Shown here: in pieces, positions 11,129 through 23,384 of the stretch
Numbering within the stretch: the first letter of the stretch is position 1
Layout: every line of letters begins with the position of its first letter
Assembly: GCF_001411555.2 (NCBI RefSeq)
Contig: NC_049916.1
Span: 25,934,558-25,998,557, forward strand
Origin: Juglans regia
Taxonomy: Eukaryota > Streptophyta > Magnoliopsida > Fagales > Juglandaceae
Length of the DNA: 64,000 nucleotides
Direction: 5' to 3'
Program-made: the position numbers and the translations under genes
Notes under the pieces: generated by a model
Databases searched by the model: none
Told to the model about the DNA's origin: nothing
The model's input: only the letters and a program-made list of their open reading frames with translations

Positions 11129-12362
11129 TTAAAAAAAAATTAGAAGATTTGAAAGACTTCTAGTTGCCATTTCTTTAGGCCAAAATGACTACCTTTGGGC
11201 TTTGCATGTGACGAGCGACATATTTTAGTCGAAAAGTGCAATATCTTATTAAAAATCAGCTACCATTACATATATTAATCAACAATAGGACATATGAGTA
11301 CAAACATATGTACTCATATCTTATTATAAGATGTCACATTAACTAAAATTAATACTTATATAAATAATTTTAATTATGTAGCGAGCGGTGATAGAATATG
11401 AGTATCACATCTTTTGTATTTTGAGAGTACTTCATATTTTTCTTCAAAATTTTGTTTGAACTCAAGAGTACTCTTTAGTAAAGAACGATAAACATATGAA
11501 ATGAGTCTTATGTAATTTATTGTTACACGTATAAATATTCTTGTATAGTCTTAAATTTTCAATAAATATTATAAAATCTACTTCATATGTTTTTCTCTTT
11601 TTCACTTTACGCTCTCAAAAGTTATTTTTGAATCTTGAGGGATTTTTTTTCAGAGACATTTTATGTGAACGCTATTACATTGAATAATAAAATCTACATT
11701 ACTCATAGGGAAAACCCAATACAATGCTTGGTTGCAATTCTAGAAATTTATCATTGAGATATAATCTATATTATTACTTAAGTATTTTTATCACTATATT
11801 TTTTCATGTGTATGGTGGTGTACATAATATACAAAATATATGATAAAAACATATATACTGTAATATATTTATCAAGTTAAGAAGATGTTTGCTATAACAT
11901 AAATCGTATATTTAACACATCACTTGTAGTGAGATTCATATAATTTTTAAAAAAATTAAAATATCAATTACTTTTTAACATAATTAATGTGAAAAGATTT
12001 TGTATCAACAATATGTTGGATGCGTAAGAAATAAGATTTATAAATAGATTTTCTCCATTAAGTATATACACACATATTTATCTGGTAACAAAAAAATAGG
12101 CAAAATTTTATAGACACAAAAAAGAAGAAGAAAGCAAGGAGGAAATTAGAAAATTTTGAAAAAGATTTGGTAAAGAATAAATAAAGATTTTTTTTTTTTA
12201 AAGAAATTAACGGTACCTAATTTTATTGAAAAAAATAAATAAAAGTTACACCTAATGAGTTTCTAAAAATACAATATGTATTAATTGCTTCCATTAAATT
12301 CAGTATTTATTTAATTTTTTAGAAAATTATTTTTTAAAAGATCTGAAATAGTGCTATAATGT

Positions 12363-12404
12363 GTATATATATATATATATCATATATGTATGTATGTATA
12401 TATA
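12363..12404. repeat. TA/TATG microsatellite
   Basis: A TA run followed by GTATGTATGTATATA lies about 345 bases before the KRP start codon. Confidence 0.8.
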
Positions 12405-12747
12405 GGGTATGAATTCATGGGATCCCTTAACCGCCCAGATCGGTCGGTGACAGCAGCACTACTATTCGCGCCGTCTTGTCACCGTTTACGCAGTCAGACT
12501 CTGGACCACACCCCCACCCGAAGATACAGTAACAGATTCCTATTTTTCTTATAAGGAATTTTACAGTAACAGATTAACAAACCTCAAAGCCTCACTTTTT
12601 GCATCGAATCTCAACCGTCCATCTAATTCAATCGCCCCTCCCTCCTCTCGGATCTCCCACCACTCTCTTTCCCTTCAAAGCCGAAGGAAAACATTTACAA
12701 CAGAAAGCAAGGAAAAAGAACAGTAGTAGTGAAGGAGAGTGAGAGAA

Positions 12748-14014
12748 ATGGGGGACTGTACGAGGAATTGTAAGCGAAATGCACCATTGGAGGGCTCAAG
12801 CACCGGCGCCACGGCTGTGTCGAAGAGGAGGAGAATCGTTGGTTTGCCTGACGAGAATGTTGAGCTCGAGAGCTACCCAGCTCGTTCCAGCTTCGTGGAC
12901 TTGCCTGAGAATGCGGCTGCTCCAGCTAATTCAGCAGACTCCAGAGCGGCAAACGTCGGTGTTTTATGCTCGAGCTTTTGTACGGACCAGCTCACGGCGT
13001 CTTGTTGCTCTAGCAATGATCAGTCGAACGAGGACGTGAGAGACAACTCGAGGCTCATGGATCTGGAGGTGAATTTCAAATTTGAATTTCTCAATTTAGT
13101 GCACGCGGTCACGTAGGTCAATTTGGTTTCCACTTTCTCGGCTAGTTCCCGTGAGGTTGATGAGAAAGCGGTGGAAAAGTCTGTGCAAACAAAGTTTTGA
13201 GCTCTCATGGTTTTTTGTTGCTTTTTCTGTCCCAAGAAATTTGAAAAATCTCCACACAAGTAATGGAAACGTTATATTTAGGCTTACTTGAGCTGAAGTT
13301 CTTGTTTACATTCTTTTTTCTTTTTCCTCTCAGCAACCAAACGAAGTTTCACCGGCCTGCGTTTGATTTTTCGGTTCCCCGACTTTAATTTCTTGTATTA
13401 ATTGGTTACATATTTGTATTATATATTTACTCATGCTTCTTGAATGTGCAATTGCAGGCCAAGATCAGTTTCGAAACCGTAGACTCAACGTACATCAACA
13501 ACAAACTCAGGTTTATTTAAATGCCTCTCTCTCACGCACACAAATTGTTCGAATTTGAAACGAAATCTTTCGTGACGGTTCGTAATTTCTTTCAATAATA
13601 TTGTTCTATTCAGCCGAGAGACGACGCCGTCGAGCGACCTCTGCGGAGACTCGGACGAAATGGACTCGCTGGCGAGGAAACCTTCGGCAGAGAATCATCG
13701 GCCGAGCATCCTGGTGGCGAAGGCTCCACCGAAGGAGGAGATCGAGGAGTTCTTTGCAACGGCCGACAAGTACGAGCAAAAGCGGTTCGCGGAGAAGTGA
13801 GTGGTTTCTCTTCTGTGTGCGCCTGAGAGAAGTGAGACTGAGAGTGCGCACGGAATATGCGGTTGCACACTAGAAGCGCATTTTAGCAGAGGGAATCGAA
13901 CCCTAACTAACTAACAACTTTCCCCACTTTTTCTTTCCTTGCAGGTACAACTATGACATTGTGAAGGATGTGCCCATGGAGGGTCGGTACCAGTGGGTTC
14001 GTTTGAAGCCATGA
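12748..14014 (+). CDS. KRP: Cyclin-dependent kinase inhibitor, KRP/ICK family
   Basis: Four exons join in frame: 12748-13068, 13458-13510, 13614-13796 and 13945-14014, all with GT-AG borders, giving 208 residues. KRPs bind and inhibit CDK-cyclin D/A complexes in the nucleus and slow the G1-S step or promote endoreduplication. The family's C-terminal inhibitor domain is complete: IEEFFATADKYEQKRFAEKY and then NYDIVKDVPMEGRYQWVRLKP at the very end. Upstream is a second family motif, SRETTPSSDLCGDSDEM, and between them a Lys-rich linker. The N-terminal half is low-complexity with a KRRR cluster near residue 28 that could act as a nuclear signal. The ATG at 12748 fits known KRP starts better than an in-frame ATG at 12739. 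The split codons at exons 2/3 (AG|C) and 3/4 (AA|G) restore conserved residues, which supports the model. Confidence 0.94.
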
Positions 14015-15961
14015 AAAAAAAGGAGAAAGATGAGCTAAACTGACACTGGGTAGCATAGAAGGGTTGCATGCGACTACATTTATCTGATTTGGGCTGGCTG
14101 AGCCTGAGGAGGAGGTAGAACTAGAAGGCGGTTTTTTGGTTTATTATTGTACAGCATTCTGTCATCTACCTACTACTAGTAGTAGTACTATTACTATTTA
14201 AGAAGGAACGAAGCTCTGCCTTCCTTTGTACTACAACTTCTAAAAGAAGCTTCAGTATCTGCAAACATCCCTTTCGGAATGAAGCATAATTTCAAAAACA
14301 AATATTAAAAAAAAAAAAAAATTTCCTCTTCCTCTGAGTTTCACCGATACCGTACAGTAACATTCATCCATTTTTCTTTTTATTTTAATTTTTGTTCTGT
14401 GTTTTTGAAAGTGTGTCATTGATGAATGATGTATAATTGGGATGTGGAAAGTGCGTTTTTTCGTCTTGGCATTTGTTGTGGCTGTTTTTCTTCACATTAA
14501 AATTTGTTTCAGCTACTTTTTTTTTTTTTTAAAAAGAGAAATATTCTTTGCCTTGTTGATTGAATTAATTAAGGATAAGAGGAAGAATAGCATTATTTTA
14601 ATTTTTTTACGGTTTGGTGTGAGAATAATTTGAGCCAATTTATGGAATATTCTCTCTCTCAATGGGTTGAGGATGATAGATGGGACCAGGCCAGTGTGGA
14701 GTGGAGTACGCGCGTAGTACTAATATTCGGGCTCCAAATAAAATAAGATGTGCATAGAGCTATCGATTTCTTGAGTCTGCAAATAATGCCGACACTACAT
14801 GCACTCTACTATTGAAGTTTCAAGCATTACAACCAAAATGAAAGGGCGTTGGGGGAGGGATTTCCAAATGGGGCAGATAAAGAGAAAGCAGTCTTATCCC
14901 ATGTGGTGGGGGGGGTGGTTTTCCATTTTCAGCTTTTAGTTTCTACCCTTCAAAGTACAAAAAGATATAAATTTTACAAAGGCGAAAAAAGCTTCATAGA
15001 TAGAGAGATATACATCAGGGAAATTTGGGAAAAAAGGAGATAGAAAATACATGGAAAAGGGGTGGCAGCACGTGCAGTGGTGGAGTTGTGGTCTGTTGGT
15101 CTCCTGTACTTGGCTTGCTTTGGATCTGACGCCCCTCATATTAATTGCACGGAGATAGAGAGGTGAGAGTGATAGATACATACATAGTTAGGGAATAGAA
15201 TGTTGCTGATTTATTAACCAAAGCATATTGGTTTCGATTTTGCCGTCTCTCACCCATTTCTCTCTTTACGAGACTTATATTAATTGTGCTTACATAGGAG
15301 TGTTTCTACGGGAAAAGTATACTTCTACATTGTTGACACTCCACGTAAACTTTTAGGTATAGAAATTTCTATTAACAATGTGTTTTGTTGCTCCAAGATT
15401 GTTGATTTCCATTCAGATTTTGTTAAAACTTAAAAATATGGGAGAATTCAGATTAACTTGGATCGAGAGAGTCACATCGTGAAACCAAACTAACTAGTGT
15501 GTTTCTTTGTTAAAACTATATCTTTTAGGGGATGTTTGGACACAAATATGAGATCTAAAATTAACACAAATTTTCATAATTTTATTTATATCTAAATATC
15601 ACAAAAATATAAAAATTAAAGTTAAAAAAACCCCTCGCGAGGACCACTTAATAAGAGTAGCCCGCCACCATAGTGCTTGGGGTGGTCAGATCCACCTCCT
15701 CAATAATGATCTACACTAATCTAAAGTTGTGAGATTAGTCTTTGAATGGTTCTAAAATTTTCCTGTTTTACAATTTAACGCGATATAAATTTTGTTTCAA
15801 TTAATTATAATTGAAAATTCTAATTTTTAACTTATTTGATATTAAAAAATAGTGATATTAATACCATTAATACTATATATTATATTATTATAGTGTTACT
15901 ATTACATATAATAAGTATATATATTATGTTATAACTCTTTGTAATGTAAAATGGATGATGT

Positions 15962-16124
15962 TACATCCAGATCGGTACCTAAAAAGGTACCAAACAATGT
16001 TATATATATATATTTTAAAAATATTTTTGTGTATATTTAAGAAAAATATTAAAAAATAAATACACACAAATGTTTTAAAATAATAATAATAATAATAATC
16101 GGTACACTTTGTTGGTAGGAATAT
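15962..16124. mobile_element. Fold-back MITE-like element
   Basis: The arms read ATTTTAAAAATATTTTTGTG and, inverted, CACACAAATGTTTTAAAAT, with flanking GATCGGTACC on the left and ATCGGTACACTTTG on the right. The arrangement is that of a small non-autonomous DNA transposon. The exact target duplication was not identified. Confidence 0.5.
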
Positions 16125-16214
16125 CATTTTAAACATTAGATACTCTCATAAAATTTGGGAGCTCCATGCACTTTATTTAAAAAAGATAAATGCGATAAGA
16201 AAATTTTATATTAT

Positions 16215-16336
16215 ACACATTTATCTAATTAATATGTGATTTTTTATTTTTATCATTTTATTTAAATACACATATTTAAAAATTAGAATAAAATGATAAA
16301 AATAAAAAATCACATATTAATTAGATAGATTTGTGT
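16215..16336. repeat. Near-perfect 48-base inverted repeat (hairpin)
   Basis: The left arm (16215-16262) runs from ACACATTTATCTAATTAAT to ATCATTTTATT, and the right arm (16287-16336) is its reverse complement with only a few differences near the base, separated by about 24 bases. It is probably a young MITE or fold-back element; an RNA hairpin source is possible but unproven. Confidence 0.75.
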
Positions 16337-16825
16337 GATGTAAGGCTTCAAAATATAATTTTTCTTAAAAAAAAATTAGAATCTATTATTAAAAAAAAAT
16401 TTCATATAAATTTCAAATTTATTTATTTTTTTTCAAATAAATGCAACATACAATATCATTTCTCAATCAAATATATTCAATTTCTTAAAAAAATAATACG
16501 TACTTGCCCACCCTAAATACAAATTACTTTCCGACGGAAGAATTAGGAGCTAACCTTATCCTAAAAGGCGCGTGGTGAGTAAGATCCGACGTGGCCCCCC
16601 TTCCGGATTCCATTCAGCCAAACTCAACTCACGACCACCACGACCATCAAATCACCCTCTAGTGGCTCAAACCAGCCCCACCTCCCTCCATCCCAAAACC
16701 CTAATTCCCCCAATACTTGAATATTTTCACAGCTGAATTTTTACCTGGAATCCTTTTCATTTTCCACTTTTTTCTTGATTTTTTTTTTTCGTGTGCTTTC
16801 TTTCTTTTAATACTCTAAAACTACT

Positions 16826-19482
16826 ATGTGGGGTGGTGGTGGAGTTGGGGGTGATATCTATTGGGGAAGAAAGGAGGAAACTGAGTCTAGAGGAATCACC
16901 GTGATCTTCGCTTGGGCTTCGATTCAAGAGCGGCACTTGAAGTGCTACGTCGATTTGTACGCATCCCTCGGATGGAATTGCCTCGTCAGTCATGCCGATT
17001 TTCTCAACGCGTAACTTCTCCATTTCCTTCTCCTTTTTGTTTTGTGGTTTAATTTGGTGTTGGGATACTTGTTGCATTACTTCGGAGTTCTATTGAATTG
17101 GTAATCTCAGGATGTGTGTTTGGCGCATTTTGAATGAGAATGCCTCTTCTTTTCCTAATGGTTGATATTTTTGCAGATTTTATCCAGAGAGGGCCACGTC
17201 GTTGGCATTTCTTGTTATCAATGAGCTTGTTGAGGTCAGTTTAACTAATATTTTACCGAATTCAGATGCATTTTCATATTTCAGTTGAAATTTCAACGAA
17301 AGATAGTAGATCGTTAATCTAATGCAGAATTTATGATTTGGGGCGAATTCCCTTTTTGGTTTTGGGTGTGCAGAAGCTAAGGATTAGGCCATGTCCTATA
17401 GTCTTTGTAGCGCTTTCTGGTAGTCCTAAAGCTTGCATGTACAAGATTTTTCAGGTAAATTTCAGTTGACATGATTGATATTAAATTTTGGAAGTTGGTT
17501 CATGCAACTGTAAGTCAAGCATTTATTATACGAGCTTAAATTGTAAATTACCTTTTGAGTTCCGCAGTCGTAATATATCTGCCTTTCATCATCCACAGGT
17601 TATTGATGGAACATGTGGAGAGAGGTATCCGGTAGGATTGTTTCTTTGCTGTGGATATCATTCTCTGAGCATATACATCGCGTTTTGTGTGGACAATGAC
17701 TACTTAATCAAATTAACTTTATTCCTTAAAATCTTTTTGTTTCTCCTTTTTTTCTGTTTTGGTCGTTGAAGGGAGAATATCAGTTGATCAGAAATTGCGT
17801 TTCTGGCCACATCTATGATTCTAGTCCAGTAGATCTTACAAGTGATTTGGGTGCACGATTCACACTACACTCCCCTCTTAGGAGAATGCCTGGATCATCG
17901 AAAATATTTTCTTGGTTGGCGAAGGGCATTGCTTCTGGTTTGGATGCATTATATCTTACTAGATTTGAATCCCAATGCATTGAGTATTGGCGGGCTTTGT
18001 ACTCCTCTGTTGTAAGTTTTTATCATACCTTTTGCCACTAAACTTGTCCTTTCTTCATTTTCATCAGTTAATATAACATTTCCTTCTCTTTTCTGTAGAA
18101 GTTTAGCGCTCCTTTTCTCATTATATGCTCAGAAAAGGATGACCTTGCACCTTACCAAATGATCTGCAATTTTGCTCAACATTTACTAGATCTTGGGGGT
18201 GATGTTAAGCTTGTTAAATTGAATGGCTCCCCTCACATGGGTTTGTCTCAACAATTCTTTCTTTTTCAGTACCTTCATGATGTAGTTTTGGGTATTATTA
18301 TTGGAACCTACATCACAAGGGCTTGTGAATATTTGTCTTTGCTTATAAGATCTTGAATCCAAGCACCATAACTTTAGTAGCTGCATTATTTTCCCTCTTT
18401 CACCTTGTGGATGGTATCATAGTGATTGATACCCAAAAAATATTTGAATAAAAAGGGTGGGTGGCAGGTGCAATCTAAGCAATGTACATGGTAGAAATTA
18501 GGATGAATTTAGTTTTGACCTTTTGGATATACCTTCTTACTCTGAACGAACAGCAGCAATTTTTTACATGAAATGTTTTAGAATTTCAGATTTAATGGTC
18601 CTAATCTTCAAAAGTTCATCAACTCTTCTTCTTGTTTATTTTTCCTGAGCTCAAAAGCTCATTTAATCAATAAAATTCTAATCCTCCCATTCATAATAGA
18701 TGGTGGGATGTCGGAAAGTGCATGAAAGTTTTACAAATGAAAATAATTATCTATTTAAGTCTCCATATCACCCTTAAGTTTGAATCTTCCCAAAGCAGAT
18801 ATCATTAAGTTTACTGGTTATTTTTTAATTATAAAAAAATAGGTTTACTAGTTATTTTTGTGCTCTTTCTATGTGCTAAAAAATCAGGATTTTCCTATAT
18901 TGGATTTGTAATAAAGAATGGCTTTTTAAGCGTTTCAATTTACATCTTTGTGTCTTGTATAGAACTGAACATGATCTTTACATTGTTTCAGGTCATTACA
19001 AGCATAATCCAATCCAGTATAGGGCTGCTGTGTCCAGTATGCTTGACCAGGCAGCTTCGGTTTATTCCCAAAAGATTCGACTACTGGGAGAAAGAACTAG
19101 CATGGAAGGTTTGCATGATGAGATATCTGAGCTAATCTGTGACCTTCAGAATGCAGCTGTTACCTCAAACCAGAGCCTCACAAGAGTTGCACTTGGGCCG
19201 AGTGACCACTTCTTTTTGCCAAGTTCAGCAGAACATCACTATGGTAGAGATTCTCCATCTCTACAAGATGAACAAAAAGAAAGATCAATTTCTTTGCCTA
19301 ACCCGTCAAGCATCAATGCACATAGTGTGCTTGGCCAAATCCTCTTTGATGTTTATGTTCCCAAGAACGTTGAAGGTTGGGATATAAAATTTGGTGGCTC
19401 TCTGAACGGGCAGCCATTTGCTTCTGTTCGTAGACCGTCCCCTTTCCAGGGTATTAAATGCATTCGTCGGTCAAGACTCTAA
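16826..19482 (+). CDS. TMEM53/DUF829 family protein (alpha/beta-hydrolase fold)
   Basis: Seven exons join in frame: 16826-17010, 17177-17234, 17374-17454, 17599-17631, 17772-18011, 18099-18240 and 18992-19482, giving 409 residues. After a Gly-rich start (MWGGGGVGGDIYWGRKEE) the DUF829 domain begins with ITVIFAWASIQERHLKCYVDLYASLGW. The CDGERYP-like block here reads VIDGTCGERYPGEYQLIRNC and is formed only by joining exon 4 to exon 5. Candidate late triad residues are Asp in ICSEKDDLAP and His in NGSPHMGHYKHNP, again completed across an intron. The C-terminal 130 residues form a less conserved tail. Plant members are of unknown function; animal TMEM53 is a nuclear-envelope protein. I see no clear membrane segment in this protein. 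Confidence 0.9.
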
Positions 19483-20901
19483 TATCTCCTACATCATGTG
19501 AAACTCTGGTACATGTTTGTATGAATTGACTCTTGTGAATAGAAGTAGGGTTCCTTTGGACATCTTCGGGAAAGACTGGAATAGTTTCTGCACTTGGGCA
19601 AATTCACAAAGTTCACGGCCAAATTAGGATAAGAACATATGTACATCATAGGTACATGGAGTTGTGTGCTTGAATATGATCTCCTGCCCACCTGTTCGGT
19701 AAGCTATGCAAGTCTACAGAAAAATGAGGAAAAGATCCCACGTACAGAGTTAGGTGTATGCTTTCATGGCTCAGAGGTGAGGGCTCCTATGGTTAGTGAG
19801 GGCTCGTATGTTTGCAGATTCAGAAGTGACTCAGATAGTGTATGTTATTCTCTTCAAATATTCCGCTTGTCGTTCAAGCATCAATACTTGGTGCACGGGC
19901 TTCAAATGATCAAGCATGAGGCTGGAGACCTGTACTATGTAAATAAGAGGAAAATTTAGTGGTAAGGTCCTTTTTTTTCTTGCTCCCTTTTTGAATATGG
20001 AAAAGAACGTTACTTCAGATTGTATAGTGGAATGTTAGATGTAGTTCTGTGCCTCCATTTTTGTAAACAGAAGTTAGAAATTTAGACATTTATCTGAAAA
20101 ATAAGTGGGCCATGGTTCTTAATAATGATAATGATATTTTATACTTATCTGTAGTTCGACATGAGAAAATCCGTCCAAGGTTGGAATTTGTGAACTTGAA
20201 GATGCATTGTGCTGTAGGGGTGATTGGATGCGTCCATGGGAATTACTAATTAGTGTTGATTCACATGAGCTCCGAGATTTCCACGTCAAAGACCTTCAAA
20301 TTACCATGGGAGCTGAAGCTTTGACCTTCAAATTCCCATGGGAGCTCCTTAAGCTGGTCATGTGTAAATCCAGAGAGTGGTTCATTATTTCAACATAGAC
20401 GCACGAAAATAGAGAAATATTTCATCTACAGAAAGTTTAATAAAACGAATTTATATTCTGACATACCTTGAAAGACGTAGAAGAATTTGGAAGGCCAATT
20501 TGGCTGGCTGGCTGGCCTTAGCGTTAAAGGTTTAAATAAATTAATATTCAATAATTTTAAAACTTTTGAATTAATGGTTAAGTATTTAATAATTGATATA
20601 GCAAAGATTACCTCACGATTTCAAATTGTGGAGTGAGAGATCTATATGTTGGATTAAAACATATTGGTACTATGTATGAGTATAATATTAAGTCATTAAA
20701 TGCTAATAGATGAATGAAACTGTCAAAAGGAAAATGGCTACCATCATGTCAGTGTCGATAAAGGGGCCATCATGGACGATAGATTTAAAAGCGTGGTGAA
20801 ATATTATAATCTTGAGAATTAAATGTTTAACCAAATTAGAATCCAAAAGTTTTAAGACTTTAAAACTTTTGGATCAATGATTGAGTCTTTGACATAAATT
20901 A

Positions 20902-21010
20902 TTAGAGAAATAATATTTGTAATTCTAAGATGTGCATATCCCCCGCATTCATTTTCAAAAAGGTAGATAAATTTGAAATCCACATGAAAAAATAATTTTT
21001 AATGGTGGAC
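20902..21010. mobile_element. MITE-like element, family 2, truncated copy
   Basis: It begins GAGAAATAATATTTGTAATTC and includes CCACATGAAAAAATAATTTTTAATGGTGGACC, the same order as the left half of the complete copy at 28770-28948. The copy stops where a GC-rich block begins. Confidence 0.5.
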
Positions 21011-21011
21011 C

Positions 21012-21180
21012 TTAGGACTGGGTGGTGGGGCACTGCCCCCCCGCCACCCGACCCTAGCCTCACTGACTCGATCCTGCTTGGGTGGCCTGGGTTACCTCGC
21101 TCGCACCATGTGGGGGAGGGGTGCCTCGCTCGTAGCATTTGAAGTAGTGGGGGCAGGGGCCCAACCACCCTCCCCCGACT
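21012..21180. repeat. GC-rich patch in an AT-rich region
   Basis: Runs of C and G (for example ACTGCCCCCCCGCCACCCG and TGGGGGCAGGGGCCC) contrast sharply with the surroundings. Similar GC-rich ends occur in the hAT-like element at 47427-47950 and at 21715-21815, so this is probably the remains of a related element. Confidence 0.4.
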
Positions 21181-21193
21181 CAACCTAATTAAT

Positions 21194-21300
21194 ATATATA
21201 CACACACACACCAGTTCTTAAATATAAAATGACGTCGTTTTGGGACAAACACCAAAACAACGTCATTTTATACTAAAGAACTAGTGTGTGTATATATATA
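21194..21300. repeat. Long inverted repeat with 10-base loop
   Basis: The left arm runs TATATATACACACACACACC then AGTTCTTAAATATAAAATGACGTCGTTTTG. The right arm is CAAAACAACGTCATTTTATA then CTAAAGAACTAGTGTGTGTATATATA, its reverse complement apart from a few mismatches. The loop is about GGACAAACAC. It may be a MITE end pair or a stable RNA hairpin. Confidence 0.75.
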
Positions 21301-21829
21301 TATATTTATATATATATATATATATAAACCATAGCTCCCAACCCATTTCTCCTCTCTCCAGTTTTTACTCATCTCCAGTCTCCTCTCCTTTTCTTTCTCT
21401 CCCTTCGCGAGTCCGTCCTCCTCCCCCTCGTCGTCGTCCTCCTCCTCCTATTCATCTTCTCCCCTTACTTTTGCTCTCCATCCCAAAAAATCAGTGATTC
21501 ATGCGTGATTTTCAGTGTTCCTGAAACGTGGTCGTAGTTCCTTTGCTCAAATTGTGGTCTTGCCATGTCTCGTGGTGGTGAATTTTAATTTTTAATTATT
21601 TATTTTTTCGTGTGTCAAAGTTTGTACTTTGTAATTTGTTGTTAGATGTTAGATTTGTGAATTTAAGGGATGAATCTGTAGATTTGTTGTTATTTTTTTT
21701 TAGTTGTTTTCCACCTTGGGTGGGCGGTGGACAGCTGGGATGTCTGGACAGACTACGGGGCCAATCCTCCCCTAGCATGCGGATGGGGCACCCCCCCACG
21801 GGGTGCAGGGGGTGCTGGTAAGAGTGTAA

Positions 21830-22385
21830 CCGATTCGGTTTTGAACAAAATTTAAAACTGAACCGGTATGCACCGATTTTGTATTTTTGAAAACCGATTA
21901 CGCACCAATTACCCTCATAAACTAGTACCTCTGGTTTAACTGGTTCTAGTCCGATTCAGTCCGATTTTTTAGTTTTAATAGTATTAGTACTAATGTATAA
22001 AATGTAATTAATATACTAATATATATTAGTATACTAATGTATACTAATTAATTAAAACGAAATGTAATTAATATACTAATGTATATTAGTATTACTAATA
22101 TATTATGTATTTATTAAAAGAAATATGCTGAGAATTTATTAGGTTATAAAATTTTATTAATATATATATTTTATGTTTAAAGCATATGATCAAATTTTCA
22201 TGTTTAAAATTAAAATTTTATGTTATAAATTATAATAATATTATGTTATAAATAATTATAATTTATATTATTAAACTGGAACCGGACCGATACTAGCCGG
22301 TTTTGGAATGACAGAAATTGGTTTCGAACCAGTTCCAGTGGTTCAAGCTGGGCCAGTCCGATTTTTCAATTAAATTTTACATATC
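21830..22385. mobile_element. Element framed by ACCGGTT/AACCGG words
   Basis: The left border has GTAACCGATTCGGTTTTG and CTGAACCGGTATGCACC. The right border has AACTGGAACCGGACCGATAC and GTTCAAGCTGGGCCAGTCCG. The middle is almost pure A/T with repeated words such as TAATATACTAATGTATA. This is the layout of a non-autonomous element; superfamily and exact ends are not resolved. Confidence 0.45.
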
Positions 22386-23384
22386 TAGATGCGGGTAAGG
22401 GTACCCTCACTCCGAAAGTGCGGGTAGCACCCTTAATAGACCTCACATTTTTTAAAAAATAAAATGCACAAAATTTAAACACCCTGTCACATCTAGCATT
22501 ACTCTTTTCAATATCTATCAACTAGAAAAACTCTAGACTCAATCAATCCAGGTAAACACCACGTAAGCAGTTGCTGACGTGGTAAAATGAAAATGAACCG
22601 TTTCAATTTACGAGCTTCCTCAAAATTTTTTATTGTTTTCATTCCCTCCCTCTCTGCATTTCCTCTCTTCCTCAGTTCGTCCCTCTCTGAGTTTCTTCTC
22701 AAGAACTCCCTGTCTCGACCCTTTGTTCCTGTTGCTGTTTTTCCTGTGTATGTTTCGGTCGTTTCCATGATTCAAAAGTTGCTGCTTTCTATGTACTGGC
22801 AAAGAGGTTGGAGGAGTTTTCGCTATAGAGATTTTTTTGTGTAGTTAGTTGCGGAATTTTTTTTTTTAATTCTAAAGAATTTATTTTGATTTTGTTTTCC
22901 TTTCGATCGAAGATAGTGTAAGAGAACGGCAATTGTGGGCGTGTGTTTGCAAGTGCTGGGGCAGATCTTGCTCACTTGAAGCTACAAAACAAAGATTGTG
23001 GACGATTATTTGCTTCGAGACTCGGTGAATTGGAAGTAGAGTGTGAGAAAAAAAAATCACTCTGTTTATTTGTCTCCGAGTGCACAACGTTAATTTCCAG
23101 CCGATTGAGAGAGCAACAGCGTAAGGGTTTCGATTTCTGCAAAGCTAGGTTTTCGATGCTCGTCGAGTTTGCTGACAAAAACAAAAAAAGGGGAGTGAAG
23201 CCGCTCACAACTGAATTCATGGAAAAGAAAGCTTCTGCAATGTTGGGATTCCGTGGAATTGCGGCATTTGGTTTCGTATTCTATTAGAATCCTCGCTTTG
23301 CTTCTTAGGGGGTTTTGGGAAGGAGATTCTGGAACTCCTATCTGGGTTCATTGTTTTCAAGTAGCGCCAGCTGATACCAAATTT

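Larger units (their letters stand above)
9273..12747. other. Intergenic region with MITE-like repeats, no supported gene
   Basis: This 3.5 kb spacer lies between the CXE cluster and the KRP gene. It contains two MITE-like blocks (9650-9840, 10964-11128), long A/T tracts and a TA microsatellite near 12363. Open frames at 10591-10941 are not supported by any recognisable protein. Just before the KRP gene (12600-12747) the sequence becomes C/T-rich then purine-rich, as in a plant 5' leader. Confidence 0.55.
14015..16825. other. Intergenic region with fold-back repeats
   Basis: The spacer between the KRP and TMEM53-like genes contains two fold-back elements (15962-16124 and 16215-16336) and A/T tracts but no supported gene. 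The last 250 bases contain pyrimidine-rich sequence and AAACCCTAATTCCCC at about 16696, resembling a telobox-type promoter element upstream of the next gene. Confidence 0.55.
19483..23384. other. Repeat-rich intergenic region, no supported gene
   Basis: This covers the 3' side of the TMEM53-like gene and 3.5 kb of repeats: a truncated family-2 MITE (20902-21010), GC-rich patches (21012-21180 and 21715-21815), a hairpin (21194-21300), and an AT-rich block framed by copies of CCGATT/ACCGGTT words (about 21830-22380). Open frames at 19639-19959, 22587-22844 and 22943-23287 do not match any family I know and lack a convincing splice or promoter context. Confidence 0.55.

Noticed and set aside
19639..19959. 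106-codon open frame after the TMEM53-like gene
   Set aside because: It lies just after the stop codon in what is probably the 3' untranslated region, with no recognised domain.
21288..21497. Proline-rich open frame after the hairpin
   Set aside because: It arises from a C/T-rich low-complexity tract and has no support as a protein.
22943..23287. 114-codon open frame (starts MFASAGADLAHLKLQNKDCG)
   Set aside because: No recognisable family, no splice or promoter context, and it sits in a repeat-rich region; length is possible by chance.
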